A stretch of 64,000 nt of DNA from Rhodoblastus sp963736175 (lineage in GTDB: Bacteria; Pseudomonadota; Alphaproteobacteria; Rhizobiales; Beijerinckiaceae): assembly GCA_963736175.1 (NCBI GenBank), contig CAVTNU010000008.1:1-64000 (forward strand), given 5' to 3'. Positions 17,603 through 26,930 of this stretch are shown piece after piece. A program made the position numbers and the translations under genes. Every line of letters begins with the position of its first letter. The first letter of the stretch is position 1. Below the pieces are notes generated by a model. The model saw nothing but the letters and a program-made list of their open reading frames with translations, did no database searches and had not been told where the DNA came from.

Positions 17603-17693
17603 TCTTCTCGCGCCGACCTGTCGGCGGCGCGTCAAACGAGACCGCAGATGAATTCAGCAGACCCGCCCCACCCATTCCGGCGAGATCACGCTC

Positions 17694-19194
17694 GTGAGCA
17701 AAAAAACCTTCACCTCAAATCGCGCCCTCGATATCGAGGAAGCGCTGATCTTCGAATACGGGCGGGCTGAGGTTTCCGGCGTCGACATCGACGAGCCGGA
17801 GCCTTTCGCGTCCCGCCTCGGCGGCTTGGAGCGCCATGCGGAGATCGGTCTGCCGGGGCTGAGCGAGCCCGAGGCGCTGCGTCACTACGTGCGTTTGTCG
17901 CGCAAGAATTATTCGATCGACGCCGGGCTTTATCCGCTTGGCTCCTGCACGATGAAACACAATCCGCGCCTCAATGAGAAAATGGCGCGGTTGCCCGGCT
18001 TTGCCGACATTCATCCGTTGCAGCCGGTTTCGAGCGTGCAGGGCGCGCTGGAATTGATGGATCAGCTGGCGCATTGGCTGTTGGAGTTGACCAATATGAA
18101 GGCGGTGGCGATGCCGCCCAAAGCCGGCGCGCATGGCGAAGTCTGCGGTATGATGGCGATCAAGGCGGCCATCGCCGCGCGTGGGGAAAGCGCGACGCGC
18201 AAAGTGGTGCTGGCGCCGGAATCGGCGCACGGCACCAATCCGGCGACGGCGGCCTCGATCGGCTTCGAAGTGCGTCCGGTTCCCGCCGGCCCCGACGGCA
18301 TGGTGCATCCAGACGCCTTCGCCGCCGCTCTTGGTCCAGATGTGGCGGCGATCATGTTGACCAATCCGAACACCTGCGGCCTGTTCGAACGCGACATCGT
18401 GACCATCGCCGAAATGGTTCACGCGGCGGGCGCGTATTTCTATTGCGACGGCGCCAATTTCAACGCCATCGTCGGCAAGGTGCGGCCGGGCGATCTCGGC
18501 GTCGACGCGATGCACATCAATCTGCACAAGACATTCTCCACCCCTCATGGCGGCGGCGGGCCGGGCGCTGGGCCCGTGGTCCTGTCCGAACGTCTCGCGC
18601 CCTTCGCGCCGGTTCCCTTCATCTCGCGGGAAATCGGCGCGCTGTCTCTGGTCGAGCATGTCGAAGGGCGGCAAAATTTTGGACGCATGAGCGCCTTTCA
18701 TGGGCAGATGGGCATGTTCGTGCGCGCGCTCGCCTATATGTTGTCGCATGGCGCCGACGGCTTGCGGCAGGCGTCCGAAGACGCGGTGATCGCCGCCAAT
18801 TATGTGCGCGCCTCGCTGTCCGATCTGATGTCGGCGCCGTTCGGCGAGCGGCCCTGCATGCATGAGGCGTTGTTCGACGACGCCTGGCTCAAGGACAGCG
18901 GGGTGACGACGCTCGATTTCGCCAAAGCGATGATCGACGAGGGCTATCATCCGATGACGGTTTATTTTCCTCTGGTCGTGCATGGCGCCATGCTGATCGA
19001 GCCGACAGAATCGGAATTCGAAGGTTTCGCTCGACCTGTTCATCGCCACGTTGCGCGATCTGGCGATGAGCGCTCTGGCCGGCGAGCGCGATCGTTTCGC
19101 CGACGCGCCGCAACATGCGCCGCGTCGTCGCCTCGATGAGACCTGCGCGGCGCGCAAGCCGGTGTTGAAGTGGACGAAGCCGCGCGCCGTTTGA
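17694..19194 (+). CDS. gcvPB: Glycine dehydrogenase (decarboxylating) subunit 2, frameshifted near the 3' end
   Basis: The C-terminal half of the split P protein. It carries the PLP-binding lysine in HINLHKTFSTPHGGGGPG; other motifs are LYPLGSCTMKHNPRLNE, SAHGTNPATAAS and DGANFNAIVG. The start GTG 17694 gives the family N-terminus. The open frame reads normally to EPTESEFEG at about 19025, then continues 38 residues with unrelated Arg-rich sequence to a stop at 19139. Skipping one T in the TTT at 19025-19027 restores the family tail: SLDLFIATLRDLAM, later RRRLDETCAARKPVLKW and TKPRAV, ending at TGA 19192-19194. Either a one-base sequence error or a real truncation of the last 55 residues. Confidence 0.88.
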
Positions 19195-19250
19195 TCGGCG
19201 CGGTTTCCGTTTTTCGCAAAGGGGCGGCGGCGGGTCGCGCATAACGAAAA

Positions 19251-19275
19251 CGCCGGAGCGTTGTCCGCTCCGGCG
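19251..19275 (-). terminator. Terminator of the F0 ATP synthase operon, possibly bidirectional
   Basis: A perfect 10-base stem CGCCGGAGCG / CGCTCCGGCG with loop TTGTC, 24 bases beyond the atpF stop. Read on the minus strand it is followed by TTTTCGTTAT. On the plus strand, after gcvPB, it is followed by CAAAAATT, so it may act less well that way. Confidence 0.8.
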
Positions 19276-19298
19276 CAAAAATTAGAACCTGAAAAATC

Positions 19299-19778
19299 TC
19301 AGTTGAGCAGCGATTTCAGGCTGGAAATGCCCTGCTCGACGAAGCTCGCGCCGCCAGCTCCCGCGGCTTGGCTCTTGAGCACGGTCTCGGCAGCCTTTAC
19401 AGCGGCGTCGGCGGCGGCGCCGCGCACTTCCGCGGCGGCTTGGATTTCGGCCTGAGCGATTTTGTCCTGCGCCTGCTTGGTGCGGCGGGCGACGAATTCT
19501 TCGAGCCGCTGCTGGGTTTCCTTGGCGAGCGCTTCGGCTTCCAACTTGGCTTGGGCGACGATCGAGGCGGCTTCGGCCTCGGCTTCCGCCTTCTTGCCTT
19601 CGTAGGACTTCAGCAGGGCTTCGGCTTCGCCGCGCAGGCGGGTCGCCTCGGACAATTCGTCGGCGACCTTTTTGATGCGCGCGTCAAGCGCGGAGCCGAG
19701 CATGTTATGCACGCCAAGATAGCCGAGCATCATCACGAAAAGCAGGAAGCCGACGGCGACGATAAATTCTGCGTCCAA
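19299..19778 (-). CDS. atpF: ATP synthase F0 subunit b
   Basis: One of the two peripheral-stalk b-type subunits linking F0 to F1. 159 residues: one N-terminal membrane helix (FIVAVGFLLFVMMLGYLG) followed by a long charged Ala/Glu/Lys-rich coiled coil to about residue 130, the standard architecture. It lies last in atpI-atpB-atpE-atpF'-atpF, 10 bases after the b' gene and just ahead of the hairpin terminator. Confidence 0.92.
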   Translation of the reverse strand: MDAEFIVAVGFLLFVMMLGYLGVHNMLGSALDARIKKVADELSEATRLRGEAEALLKSYEGKKAEAEAEAASIVAQAKLEAEALAKETQQRLEEFVARRTKQAQDKIAQAEIQAAAEVRGAAADAAVKAAETVLKSQAAGAGGASFVEQGISSLKSLLN

Positions 19779-19788
19779 TTTCGCCTCC

Positions 19789-20343
19789 TCAGGCCTTCAA
19801 CGCCGCGACGGCGGCCGCGACAGCGCCGGCGTCGGCCGGCTTGCCGGTGATTTGCTGGATGATGGCGTGCGCCGCATCGGTGGCGATGCCTTCGACATTG
19901 GCCATGGCGGCTGTTTTGGTCTGGGCGATCTGCGCTTCGGCTTCGGCCAATTTGGCGTTGAGTTCGGCTTCGAGCGTCTTGCGGCGGGCCTCGGTCTCGG
20001 CGGCGAGCGTGTCCTGATTCGCCTGGGCGAGGCCCTGGGCGTTGGTTTTGGCGTCCGTCAGCGTTTTCTGATGCGCGGCGTCGGCGGCTCCGGCCTGCTT
20101 CTGCAAGTCGGCGGCAGCGTCGAGATCGCCGGAAATCTTGGCCTTGCGGGCTTCAAACACGCCGGCGACGCGCGGCAGCGCGATCTTTGACATCAGAACG
20201 TAAATCGCGCCGAAAGTGATCGCCAGCCAGATGAGCTGCGACGAAAAATGCGTCGGGTCAAAGGGCGGGAAAGCTTCCTCGTGGGCAGGGCCGCCCGGAA
20301 CTTCGGTTCCGGCGACATGCCCTTCAGCGTCATGCGAAGCCAT
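19789..20343 (-). CDS. atpG: ATP synthase F0 subunit b'
   Basis: The second, diverged b-type stalk subunit of alphaproteobacteria and phototrophs, forming a b/b' heterodimer. 184 residues: an N-terminal polar extension with EVPGGPAHEEAFPPFDPTHF, the membrane helix QLIWLAITFGAIYVLMSKIALPRV and an Ala/Glu/Lys coiled coil. The FPPFDPTHFSSQLIWL start is characteristic. Also named atpF2 or atpX elsewhere. Confidence 0.92.
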   Translation of the reverse strand: MASHDAEGHVAGTEVPGGPAHEEAFPPFDPTHFSSQLIWLAITFGAIYVLMSKIALPRVAGVFEARKAKISGDLDAAADLQKQAGAADAAHQKTLTDAKTNAQGLAQANQDTLAAETEARRKTLEAELNAKLAEAEAQIAQTKTAAMANVEGIATDAAHAIIQQITGKPADAGAVAAAVAALKA

Positions 20344-20417
20344 TGTCGATCCTAAATTCTAGCGCGTTTAAAGGAATGCGCGCCCCGGGATTGGCCGGGG
20401 CGCGTCGCCATCGTCGA

Positions 20418-20648
20418 TCAGTGGACGACGAAAAGCAGGATCAGCGACACGAGGAAGGCGAAAATGCCAAGACCTTCGGCGAGCGCCGTGCCGATGAAGG
20501 TGCGGCCGAACTGACCGTCGGCGGCCGACGGATTGCGCAGCGCGCCGGCAAGGAAGTGACCCCAAATGATGCCGACGCCGACGGCGGCGGCGCCGACGCC
20601 GATTGCGGCGAGACCGGCGCCGATATACTTGGCTGCATCATGATCCAT
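20418..20648 (-). CDS. atpE: ATP synthase F0 subunit c
   Basis: Forms the proton-translocating rotor ring. 76 residues in two helices: GAGLAAIGVGAAAVGVGII in the first, with the polar loop RNPSA, and ALAEGLGIFAFLVSLILLF in the second. The Glu in ALAEGLGIF is the proton-binding carboxylate. Length and loop are standard for alphaproteobacteria. Confidence 0.96.
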   Translation of the reverse strand: MDHDAAKYIGAGLAAIGVGAAAVGVGIIWGHFLAGALRNPSAADGQFGRTFIGTALAEGLGIFAFLVSLILLFVVH

Positions 20649-20703
20649 CGTAAAACTCCGTTCGATATTTTAAAGGGCGACTTTTTGTTGTTGCAGGGAT
20701 TTA

Positions 20704-21444
20704 TCAGTGGCCCGGGTGAATTGCGTCGCTCAGATAGACGCAAGTGAGGATGGCGAAGACGTAAGCCTGAAGGAAAGCGACGAGAAGCTCGAACGCGCTC
20801 AGGATCACGATCGTCGCCATGGGCAGGATCGACAGCGCGGCGTATGCGCCGGCCCCCAGCAGCATGATGACGAATCCGCCGAAAACTTTGAGAGTGATGT
20901 GGCCCGCCAGCATGTTGGCGAAGAGACGAACCGAGAGCGAAACCGGCCGGGAGGCGAATGACAGGATTTCGATCAGGACGATGAAGGGCAGCAACGCCGG
21001 CGCGACGCCAGACGGCACGATGACGTTCAGAAAGTGCAGGCCATTTTTGTAAATGCCGTAGACGATCACGAGAAAGATGATGCTGATCGCGAAGGCGAAG
21101 GTGACGATGATCTGGCTGGTCACGGTGTAGGTGTATGGAATAAGGCCGATTATGTTGGCGAACAGCACGAACATGAAGATCGAGAAGACCAGCGGGAAGA
21201 AGCGCATCCCGTCATTGCCGGCCGTCTGGCGCACCGTGCTGGCGACGAACTCGTAGGCGAGTTCCGCGGTCGCCTGCAAACGATTGGGCACGAGGCGGCT
21301 GCCGCTGGTGCCAAACACCATCAGAAACGACACGGCGGCGAGAATGATCACCATGAACAAAGAGGAATTGGTGAAGGAGGCGTCGACGCCGAACAGACGC
21401 AAAGGCGCCAGCGTGTGAATATGGAACTGGTGGATCGGGTCCAT
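20704..21444 (-). CDS. atpB: ATP synthase F0 subunit a
   Basis: The stator subunit forming the proton half-channels against the c ring. 246 residues with five to six membrane helices. The essential Arg is in SLSVRLFANMLAGH; other markers are MDPIHQFHIHTLAPL at the start, VPNRLQATAELAYEFV, and the C-terminal LLVAFLQAYVFAILTCVYL. 61 bases after atpI. Confidence 0.96.
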   Translation of the reverse strand: MDPIHQFHIHTLAPLRLFGVDASFTNSSLFMVIILAAVSFLMVFGTSGSRLVPNRLQATAELAYEFVASTVRQTAGNDGMRFFPLVFSIFMFVLFANIIGLIPYTYTVTSQIIVTFAFAISIIFLVIVYGIYKNGLHFLNVIVPSGVAPALLPFIVLIEILSFASRPVSLSVRLFANMLAGHITLKVFGGFVIMLLGAGAYAALSILPMATIVILSAFELLVAFLQAYVFAILTCVYLSDAIHPGH

Positions 21445-21505
21445 CGCGGCTGCGGGCTCCTGTTTAAGCGTCTTTCACCTCGCGCCAGCGGGACCGGCGC
21501 GCAAT

Positions 21506-21859
21506 TCACGTCTTCGACTCGTCCCCGCCGTCGCGTTTGGCCGGCGGCATGCCGAGGCGATAGATACTCATGAACCCCGCCGCCATTCCCAGTCCGAGAA
21601 AGACAATGAGAAACAACGGGGACGTTCCCGTCCATTTATCGATCTGCCACCCGATCAGGGCGCCGACGACAATGGCCGCGACAAAATCCGCGAGCACGCG
21701 AAACCCAAGGTTCATCGCCTGCCCGAGACTCTTTCCGGCTAGGTCCGCTTCCGCCTTGCGTTCAGCCTGCCTTTCGGCGCCTTCGCGTTGCGCCTGAAGG
21801 TCGCTTGAAAGCTTTTCAAGCCGCGCCTTCAAGTCCTCGTCGTTTGGCCGCTCCTGCAT
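21506..21859 (-). CDS. atpI: ATP synthase accessory protein AtpI
   Basis: First gene of the operon. 117 residues: an N-terminal charged helix (about 1-45) and two membrane helices (FVAAIVVGALIGWQIDKW and PLFLIVFLGLGMAAGFMSIY). The GALIGWQIDKWTGTSP turn is typical. AtpI family proteins help assemble the c ring and may affect magnesium handling. Confidence 0.9.
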   Translation of the reverse strand: MQERPNDEDLKARLEKLSSDLQAQREGAERQAERKAEADLAGKSLGQAMNLGFRVLADFVAAIVVGALIGWQIDKWTGTSPLFLIVFLGLGMAAGFMSIYRLGMPPAKRDGGDESKT

Positions 21860-22004
21860 CTGCGTTCCTCAACCCGCGCCGGATTTCAATCCGACGGCCG
21901 ATTTAAGGTCCGATCATCGCATCAGCGCGTCACAAACCGCCCGATCGCTATGAAAATCGGACAATTTAAGGGAAAACGTCGTCCCGCCCTTGCGAGCCGC
22001 GCGC

Positions 22005-22033
22005 AACATATTGAGCGCCATCGGCTGTGTCAA
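22005..22033 (-). promoter_or_regulatory. Promoter of the F0 ATP synthase operon
   Basis: On the minus strand, TTGACA (22033-22028) and TATGTT (22010-22005) are separated by exactly 17 bases: a perfect -35 and a 4/6 -10. It lies about 146 bases before atpI in the correct orientation, leaving a leader of roughly 140 bases. Confidence 0.65.
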
Positions 22034-22153
22034 GGCGATCGGGACAAATAAGACAGTCTCCTAACGAGTTGATATGTATATATAAAGTAAGCATTTTGAG
22101 CGGGGTGGCCGAAGGTCTGAGGCCGCTTTCGCCCAAATTCCGCCGTCAACGCC

Positions 22154-22178
22154 AAAAGGCGCGCCAATTTGGCGCGCC
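22154..22178 (-). terminator. Rho-independent terminator of the alcohol dehydrogenase gene
   Basis: Inverted repeat GGCGCGCC (22158-22165) / GGCGCGCC (22171-22178) with loop AATTT; read on the minus strand it ends in TTTT (22157-22154). It starts about 10 bases after the dehydrogenase stop. Confidence 0.75.
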
Positions 22179-22187
22179 CCTTCGTTT

Positions 22188-23246
22188 TCAAGGCGTCAGA
22201 ACGGTGCGGCCAATGACGCGGCCAGCCTTGAGCTCCTCGATCGCGGCGTTGGCCTCCTCGAGCGGTCTGGTTCTGGTCGGAATGGGATCAAGCTCGCCCT
22301 TGCGCGCCAGCATCATCAATTCATTGAGTTCGGCGAGATTGCCGACGTAAGAGCCCTGTAGAGTCAGCGCCTTTTGCGGCAGCAGCGGGATCGGGATGGC
22401 GATCTCGCCGCCGATCAGGCCGACGATGACGATTTTGCCGCCGCGCACAGTCGTATCGATCGCCAGTTGCAACGTCGACGGCGCGCCGACAAGATCGAGC
22501 GCGGCGGAGACGCCGGCCCCGCCGGAGGCCGTGCGGACCTGATTGGCGGCGTCGTCGGCGCGCGCGTCGATGACGGCCAGCGCGCCGGCCGCCTTGGCCG
22601 CCGCGAGCTTTACCGGGTCGATGTCGGCGACGATGGCGCCCTTGGCGCCCATCGCTTTCAGCAGCGCCAGCGTCATCAGGCCAAGCCCGCCAGCGCCGAG
22701 AACGAGAATCGATTCGTTTCGCAGGATGTCCGCGTCGAATTTGCGCAGGGCGCTGAAGGTGGTGAGGCCCGAACAAGCATAAGGCGCTGCGACTTCCGGC
22801 GGCAGATCGCCGATGTCGATGCAATATTTCTGATCGGGGACCAGTACGTGCGTGGCGTAGCCGCCGCCGCGGAAAATGCCGAGAAAGCGCGGTTTACCGC
22901 AGAAATTTTCCTGGCCTCTGGCGCAAATGGCGCAATGGCCGCAGCCGATCCAGGGAAACACCACGACCTTGCGGCCGATCTCGACCGGGCCGGCGTCGGG
23001 GCCGGCTGCGATAATTTCGCCGGCGATTTCATGGCCCATCGTCAGCGGCAATTTTACGCCGCGGTCGCTCAGGCGGAATTTCTTGCCGCCGCCCATGTCA
23101 TAAAAGCCTTCGCAAATATGCAGGTCGGAATGGCATATGCCGGCCGCGCTCACTTTGATGAGGATTTCGGCGCCTTCCGGCTGAGGCGTGGGGCGCTCGG
23201 CTTTTTGCAGCGGCGCGTCGAAAATTGTGACGTCGAATGAGCGCAT
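22188..23246 (-). CDS. Zinc-dependent alcohol dehydrogenase (MDR family)
   Basis: A 352-residue medium-chain dehydrogenase. Catalytic zinc site: AAGICHSDLH (Cys and Asp), GHEIAGEI (His-Glu). The structural zinc loop is GCGHCAICARGQENFC. Rossmann motif VLGAGGLGLMTLALLKAMG with acidic Asp in VADIDP points to NAD. Oxidises an alcohol to an aldehyde; the substrate is not deducible. It stands alone, with its own terminator. Confidence 0.85.
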   Translation of the reverse strand: MRSFDVTIFDAPLQKAERPTPQPEGAEILIKVSAAGICHSDLHICEGFYDMGGGKKFRLSDRGVKLPLTMGHEIAGEIIAAGPDAGPVEIGRKVVVFPWIGCGHCAICARGQENFCGKPRFLGIFRGGGYATHVLVPDQKYCIDIGDLPPEVAAPYACSGLTTFSALRKFDADILRNESILVLGAGGLGLMTLALLKAMGAKGAIVADIDPVKLAAAKAAGALAVIDARADDAANQVRTASGGAGVSAALDLVGAPSTLQLAIDTTVRGGKIVIVGLIGGEIAIPIPLLPQKALTLQGSYVGNLAELNELMMLARKGELDPIPTRTRPLEEANAAIEELKAGRVIGRTVLTP

Positions 23247-23411
23247 GGCGTTTCCCGGTCGTTTGCCGTTTTTGTCGAGGCGCGCATATTAGATCATCTT
23301 GCGGTTGGCTGGAATCGCAAAACGTTTCGCGGTTTGTTGGGACGCTTATCGCGAACCGCATGCGTATAGCGGCCTTCTGTCCATCGAGGCGTCATCGGGA
23401 AGGGGTGAATT

Positions 23412-23990
23412 TTGGAGCGCGATCGGCTTACCGCCTTCAGCGATGGCGTTCTCGCCATTATCATCACCATCATGGTGCTCGAACTCAAGCCGCCGCATAG
23501 CGACGACTGGCGCGCCCTGCTGCCGCTTTGGCCGACTTTTTGCGCCTATATGCTGAGCTTTCTCTACATCGGCATTTATTGGAACAATCACCACCACCTT
23601 TTTTACGCCATCGCGAAAGTCAACGGCGCGATTTTGTGGGCCAACATGAACTTGCTGTTCTGGCTGTCGCTTTTGCCTTTCACCACCGCCTATATGAGCG
23701 AAAATTATTTCGCCGCGGTCCCGGTGGCGGTTTATGGCGTCTCGCTGCTTGCGCCGGCGTTTGCCTATTATGTTCTGGCCGTGACGATGCGCCGGTCCGA
23801 GGGCGAGGATTCACTGCTGGCGCGTGCGCTCGGCGCTGATTTCAAGGGCAAGATTTCACTGGTTTGTTACCTCGTCGGCATCGCGCTGGCTTTCGTCGAT
23901 CCCTGGCTCGGCGAGGCGCTCTATGTCGCCGTCGCCTTGCTCTGGCTGATTCCCGATCGTCGCATCGAGCGGCAGTTCATGCGCGATTGA
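23412..23990 (+). CDS. TMEM175-like (DUF1211) membrane protein, putative potassium channel
   Basis: A 192-residue protein with six hydrophobic helices. The defining motif RLTAFSDGVLAIIITIMVLEL at the N-terminus matches the RxxxFSDGV..I..T signature of the TMEM175 family, whose bacterial members conduct K+. FLYIGIYWNNHHHLFY is also family-typical. The start is TTG 23412, with GGAAGGGG seven to fourteen bases upstream. Monocistronic between divergent and co-directed genes. Confidence 0.8.
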   Translation: MERDRLTAFSDGVLAIIITIMVLELKPPHSDDWRALLPLWPTFCAYMLSFLYIGIYWNNHHHLFYAIAKVNGAILWANMNLLFWLSLLPFTTAYMSENYFAAVPVAVYGVSLLAPAFAYYVLAVTMRRSEGEDSLLARALGADFKGKISLVCYLVGIALAFVDPWLGEALYVAVALLWLIPDRRIERQFMRD

Positions 23991-24093
23991 GCGCTCGACG
24001 GCGTGGGAAACCCCGGGCCTCTTTCTTTCGTCGGCGCTTGACGGCCGCGATCAGGCGGCGTCTCATTCCCGCGAAAATAACGAGGGAGACATC

Positions 24094-25080
24094 ATGGCCG
24101 CCTTCAAAGCCGTTCGCGTCGACAAGGACGACAAAGGCTATCGCGCCGGCTACGCCGAGTTTGACGACGCCGATCTGATGGAGGGCGACGTCACGGTGGC
24201 GATCAGCCATTCGACCGTGAACTACAAGGACGGTCTGGCGATCACCGGCAAGGCGCCGGTGGTGCGCCGTTTTCCGATGATCCCCGGCATCGATTTCGCC
24301 GGCGTCGTCGAGACGTCGACGCATCGAGACTTCAAGCCGGGCGACGGCGTTATCCTCAACGGCTGGGGCGTCGGCGAAACGCATCTGGGCGGCTATGCGC
24401 AGCGAGCGCGCGTCAAAGGCGACTGGCTTGTGCCTTTGCCCAAGGGGTTGAGCGCGGCCGAGGCCATGGCGATCGGCACGGCCGGCTATACGGCGATGCT
24501 TTGCGTGCTGGCGCTGGAGAAGCATGGCGCTCGGCCCGATCAAGGTCCGGTGATCGTGACCGGCGCGGCGGGCGGCGTCGGCACGATCGCCACGAGCGTG
24601 TTGGCGCAAGCTGGCTGGCGGGTCGTCGCCTCCACCGGCCGGCCCGAGGAAGCCGAATTCTTGAAAGGGCTGGGGGCTGCGGAAATCATCGACCGCGCCG
24701 AATTGTCCGCGCCCGGCAAGCCGCTCGGCAAGGAGCGCTGGGCGGCTGGCGTCGATTGCGTTGGCTCGCATACTTTGGCCAATGTTCTGGCGCAGACAAA
24801 ATACGGCGGCGCTGTCGCGGCGTGCGGTTTGGCGCAAGGCATGGATCTGCCGGCCAGCGTCGCGCCCTTTATTCTGCGCTCGGTCGCGCTTCTGGGCGTC
24901 GACAGCGTAATGCGGCCAAAGCCCGAAAGGCTGGAGGCGTGGGGACGGCTGGCGCGCGATCTCGACCGGAAAAAGCTGGCGGCGCTAAGTACGACGATCC
25001 GTTTCGATCAGATTATCGACACGGCCAAAGCCATTCTGGAGGGCAAGGTGCGCGGTCGCGTCGTCGCCGAGATCGGTTGA
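24094..25080 (+). CDS. acuI: Acrylyl-CoA reductase / YhdH-type quinone oxidoreductase
   Basis: A 328-residue zinc-free medium-chain reductase of the AcuI/YhdH branch, which reduces acrylyl-CoA to propionyl-CoA with NADPH. Motifs: STVNYKDGLAITGKAPVVRRFPMIPGIDFAGVV, ILNGWGVGETHLGGYAQ, GTAGYTAMLCVLALE, VTGAAGGVGTIA and the NADPH-type STGRPEEAEFLKGLGA. The usual role is acrylate detoxification or 3-hydroxypropionate assimilation. GGGAG precedes the ATG. Exact substrate is inferred from family. Confidence 0.82.
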   Translation: MAAFKAVRVDKDDKGYRAGYAEFDDADLMEGDVTVAISHSTVNYKDGLAITGKAPVVRRFPMIPGIDFAGVVETSTHRDFKPGDGVILNGWGVGETHLGGYAQRARVKGDWLVPLPKGLSAAEAMAIGTAGYTAMLCVLALEKHGARPDQGPVIVTGAAGGVGTIATSVLAQAGWRVVASTGRPEEAEFLKGLGAAEIIDRAELSAPGKPLGKERWAAGVDCVGSHTLANVLAQTKYGGAVAACGLAQGMDLPASVAPFILRSVALLGVDSVMRPKPERLEAWGRLARDLDRKKLAALSTTIRFDQIIDTAKAILEGKVRGRVVAEIG

Positions 25081-25380
25081 GCGTAAAGTCGTTGCCGGGC
25101 GCGCCCGACAATGCTCCAAATCAACGACCATGTCGTGCGATGGCGCCACTTTGCAAAGTCAAACCGTTCCTCCGTAAGGGAAATGGCGACGACGGCGCGG
25201 CGTCGACAAGCGCATTTCAGTATGAGGAAGGCGCGAACGTCGGCTCAGGGTTTTTTTCCGGGCCTATTCCTGGTCAAATAGTCTGACGGCTTTTTGAGGA
25301 ATATGCTCTAATCAACGATCACATCGGCCAAGACGCTTTGGGCGTGCTGAAAGCCCGGCGGCGTTCGAAAGGGAGTGTCA
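25081..25380. other. Intergenic region after acuI
   Basis: 300 bases with no credible gene. A perfect palindrome CGGGCGCGCCCG at 25096-25107, 15 bases after the acuI stop, extends with partial pairing (TTG..CAA) and could be a terminator stem, though no T run follows. A promoter for the Gre factor gene is expected but not convincingly seen. Confidence 0.4.
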
Positions 25381-25848
25381 ATGAGCAACGCCTTTTCCAA
25401 GGAACCGGACGGCAACCAGATTTACGATGATATCGGCGATCGTCCGGTCAGCCCGCATCGCAATCTTGTGACTCCCGAAGGGTTCGCCCAGATCGAGGCG
25501 GAAGTCGAACGCTACCGCGTCGATCTCGCCAAAGCCGAAGAGGCGCGTGATCGCGCCGCCATCGGCGCGGCGTCGCGCGAATTGCGCTATTGGGCGGCGC
25601 GGCGCGCCAATGCCGAGGTGGTCCATCCTGAGCCCGGCGTCGATCAGGTGCGCTTTGGCCACAAGGTGACCATCCAGCATGCGGACGGGCGCAAGCTGAC
25701 CTATCGGATTGTCGGCGAGGACGAGGCCGATCCCGCCAAGGGCACTTTGGCCTATATCGCTCCACTGGCGCAGGCGCTGATGGGCAAGAGCGTCGGCGAC
25801 GTCGCCGCGGCCGCGCACGGCGAAGTGGAGATTATCGCGATCGACTGA
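25381..25848 (+). CDS. GreA/GreB-family transcription elongation factor
   Basis: 155 residues. The N-terminal coiled-coil region includes NLVTPEGFAQIEAEVERYR and the short acidic tip; the C-terminal FKBP-like domain has the family phrases YRIVGEDEADPAKG, YIAPLAQALMGKSVGD. Gre factors rescue backtracked RNA polymerase by stimulating transcript cleavage. GreB-like features (YRIVGxDEADP) favour GreB. ATG 25381 has GGGAG seven bases ahead. Confidence 0.85.
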   Translation: MSNAFSKEPDGNQIYDDIGDRPVSPHRNLVTPEGFAQIEAEVERYRVDLAKAEEARDRAAIGAASRELRYWAARRANAEVVHPEPGVDQVRFGHKVTIQHADGRKLTYRIVGEDEADPAKGTLAYIAPLAQALMGKSVGDVAAAAHGEVEIIAID

Positions 25849-25884
25849 CGGCCGCGCGAATTTATACATATCGCGGAATCGCGT

Positions 25885-26787
25885 TTAGGCCTGCTTGCCG
25901 CCGTCGCCGGACAGCAGGCCTTTCATTTTCGACAAAGCCGCTCCGGCGTGGTCCATGAACGCGCGCACGCGCGCCGAATGGCGCAGGTCCGGATGAGTGA
26001 GCAGCCAAAGGCTGGCTTCGGAATTGGGGAGCGGCGTGTCGATAAAGGCGATATTGGGGTTTTGATCGCCGATAAAGCGCGGCAGGACGCCGAGACCCAT
26101 GCCGGCGGCGATCGATTCTGAAACGCCGAGCGGCGTGTTGGTGCGCATGACCACGCGGGCCGGCGCGACGTTCTTTTCAAACCATTCGAACGCCTCGGCC
26201 CCGCCGAATTGCTCGGAAAAGCCGATATAGTCGTGATTGGGATCGTTGACGTCGAAATCCGGCGTCAGCAGCGCCCGCGCGACATACCGTCCCCAGCCGA
26301 GCGAGCCGATGCGGCGGCCGACAAGGGTTTCAGGCGGCGCGTAAGTGGCGCGCACCGCCACATCGGCGTCGCGTTTGGACAGATTGAGCGCCTGATTGGC
26401 GACGATCAGGTCGAGCGTGATGTCCGGATAGGCCTTGCGAAAACTCGCCAGCACAGGCGCCAACAGATAGACGAAGAAGGAGTCGTTGGTGGTGACGCGC
26501 AATTGCCCCGAAGGCTTTTCGTCGCGTCCGGCGATCCGGCGCTCGAAATCCGAGACGTCCTGGTCCATTCGCCCCGCCAACGCGATCATTTCCTCGCCCG
26601 CCGCCGTCGCCGCGTAGCCGGTGCGCGAACGCTCGAACAGGCGCGCGCCGATCGTTTCCTCAAGGGCGCCGAGACGACGGAATATGGTCGAATGATTGAG
26701 GCCGAGCGCCTCGGCCGCGCCGACCAGCGACCGCGAATCGGCGATCGCCTTGACCAGCCGGAAATCGTCCCAATTGACGCCGTCCAT
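25885..26787 (-). CDS. LysR-type transcriptional regulator
   Basis: 300 residues: N-terminal winged helix-turn-helix (WDDFRLVKAIADSRSLVGAA, LGLNHSTIFRRLGALEE, GARLFERSRTGY) followed by a periplasmic-binding-like effector domain from about residue 90. The variant recognition helix (NHSTIFRRL) groups it with regulators such as those beside dehydrogenase genes. The target is unknown; the neighbouring Sua5 and Gre genes are housekeeping. Nested palindromes lie upstream at 26931-26954. Confidence 0.88.
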   Translation of the reverse strand: MDGVNWDDFRLVKAIADSRSLVGAAEALGLNHSTIFRRLGALEETIGARLFERSRTGYAATAAGEEMIALAGRMDQDVSDFERRIAGRDEKPSGQLRVTTNDSFFVYLLAPVLASFRKAYPDITLDLIVANQALNLSKRDADVAVRATYAPPETLVGRRIGSLGWGRYVARALLTPDFDVNDPNHDYIGFSEQFGGAEAFEWFEKNVAPARVVMRTNTPLGVSESIAAGMGLGVLPRFIGDQNPNIAFIDTPLPNSEASLWLLTHPDLRHSARVRAFMDHAGAALSKMKGLLSGDGGKQA

Positions 26788-26930
26788 CCTCGCCTCATGT
26801 TGCGACGCGGGCGATTAGGCGGCCTCGTACGACCCGTGAGATCGTGAAAACAGCAGTAATCGTTTGTTTAACCGCGTTTTGGCGTTCGAAAAGCCTGGCG
26901 GCCTTTCGCAGCGTCATTATCGAAAGAAAT

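Larger units (their letters stand above)
21860..22187. other. Intergenic region between atpI and the alcohol dehydrogenase gene
   Basis: A 328-base gap between two minus-strand genes. It contains the atp promoter and the dehydrogenase terminator listed separately. The AT-rich run at 22070-22090 (TATGTATATATAAAG) holds no recognisable element. Confidence 0.5.

Noticed and set aside
22097..22140. tRNA-like string GCGGGGTGGCCGAAGGTCTGAGGCCGC
   Set aside because: It resembles the 5' part of a Leu/Ser tRNA but there is no T-loop (GGTTCRANTCC) or matching acceptor stem downstream.
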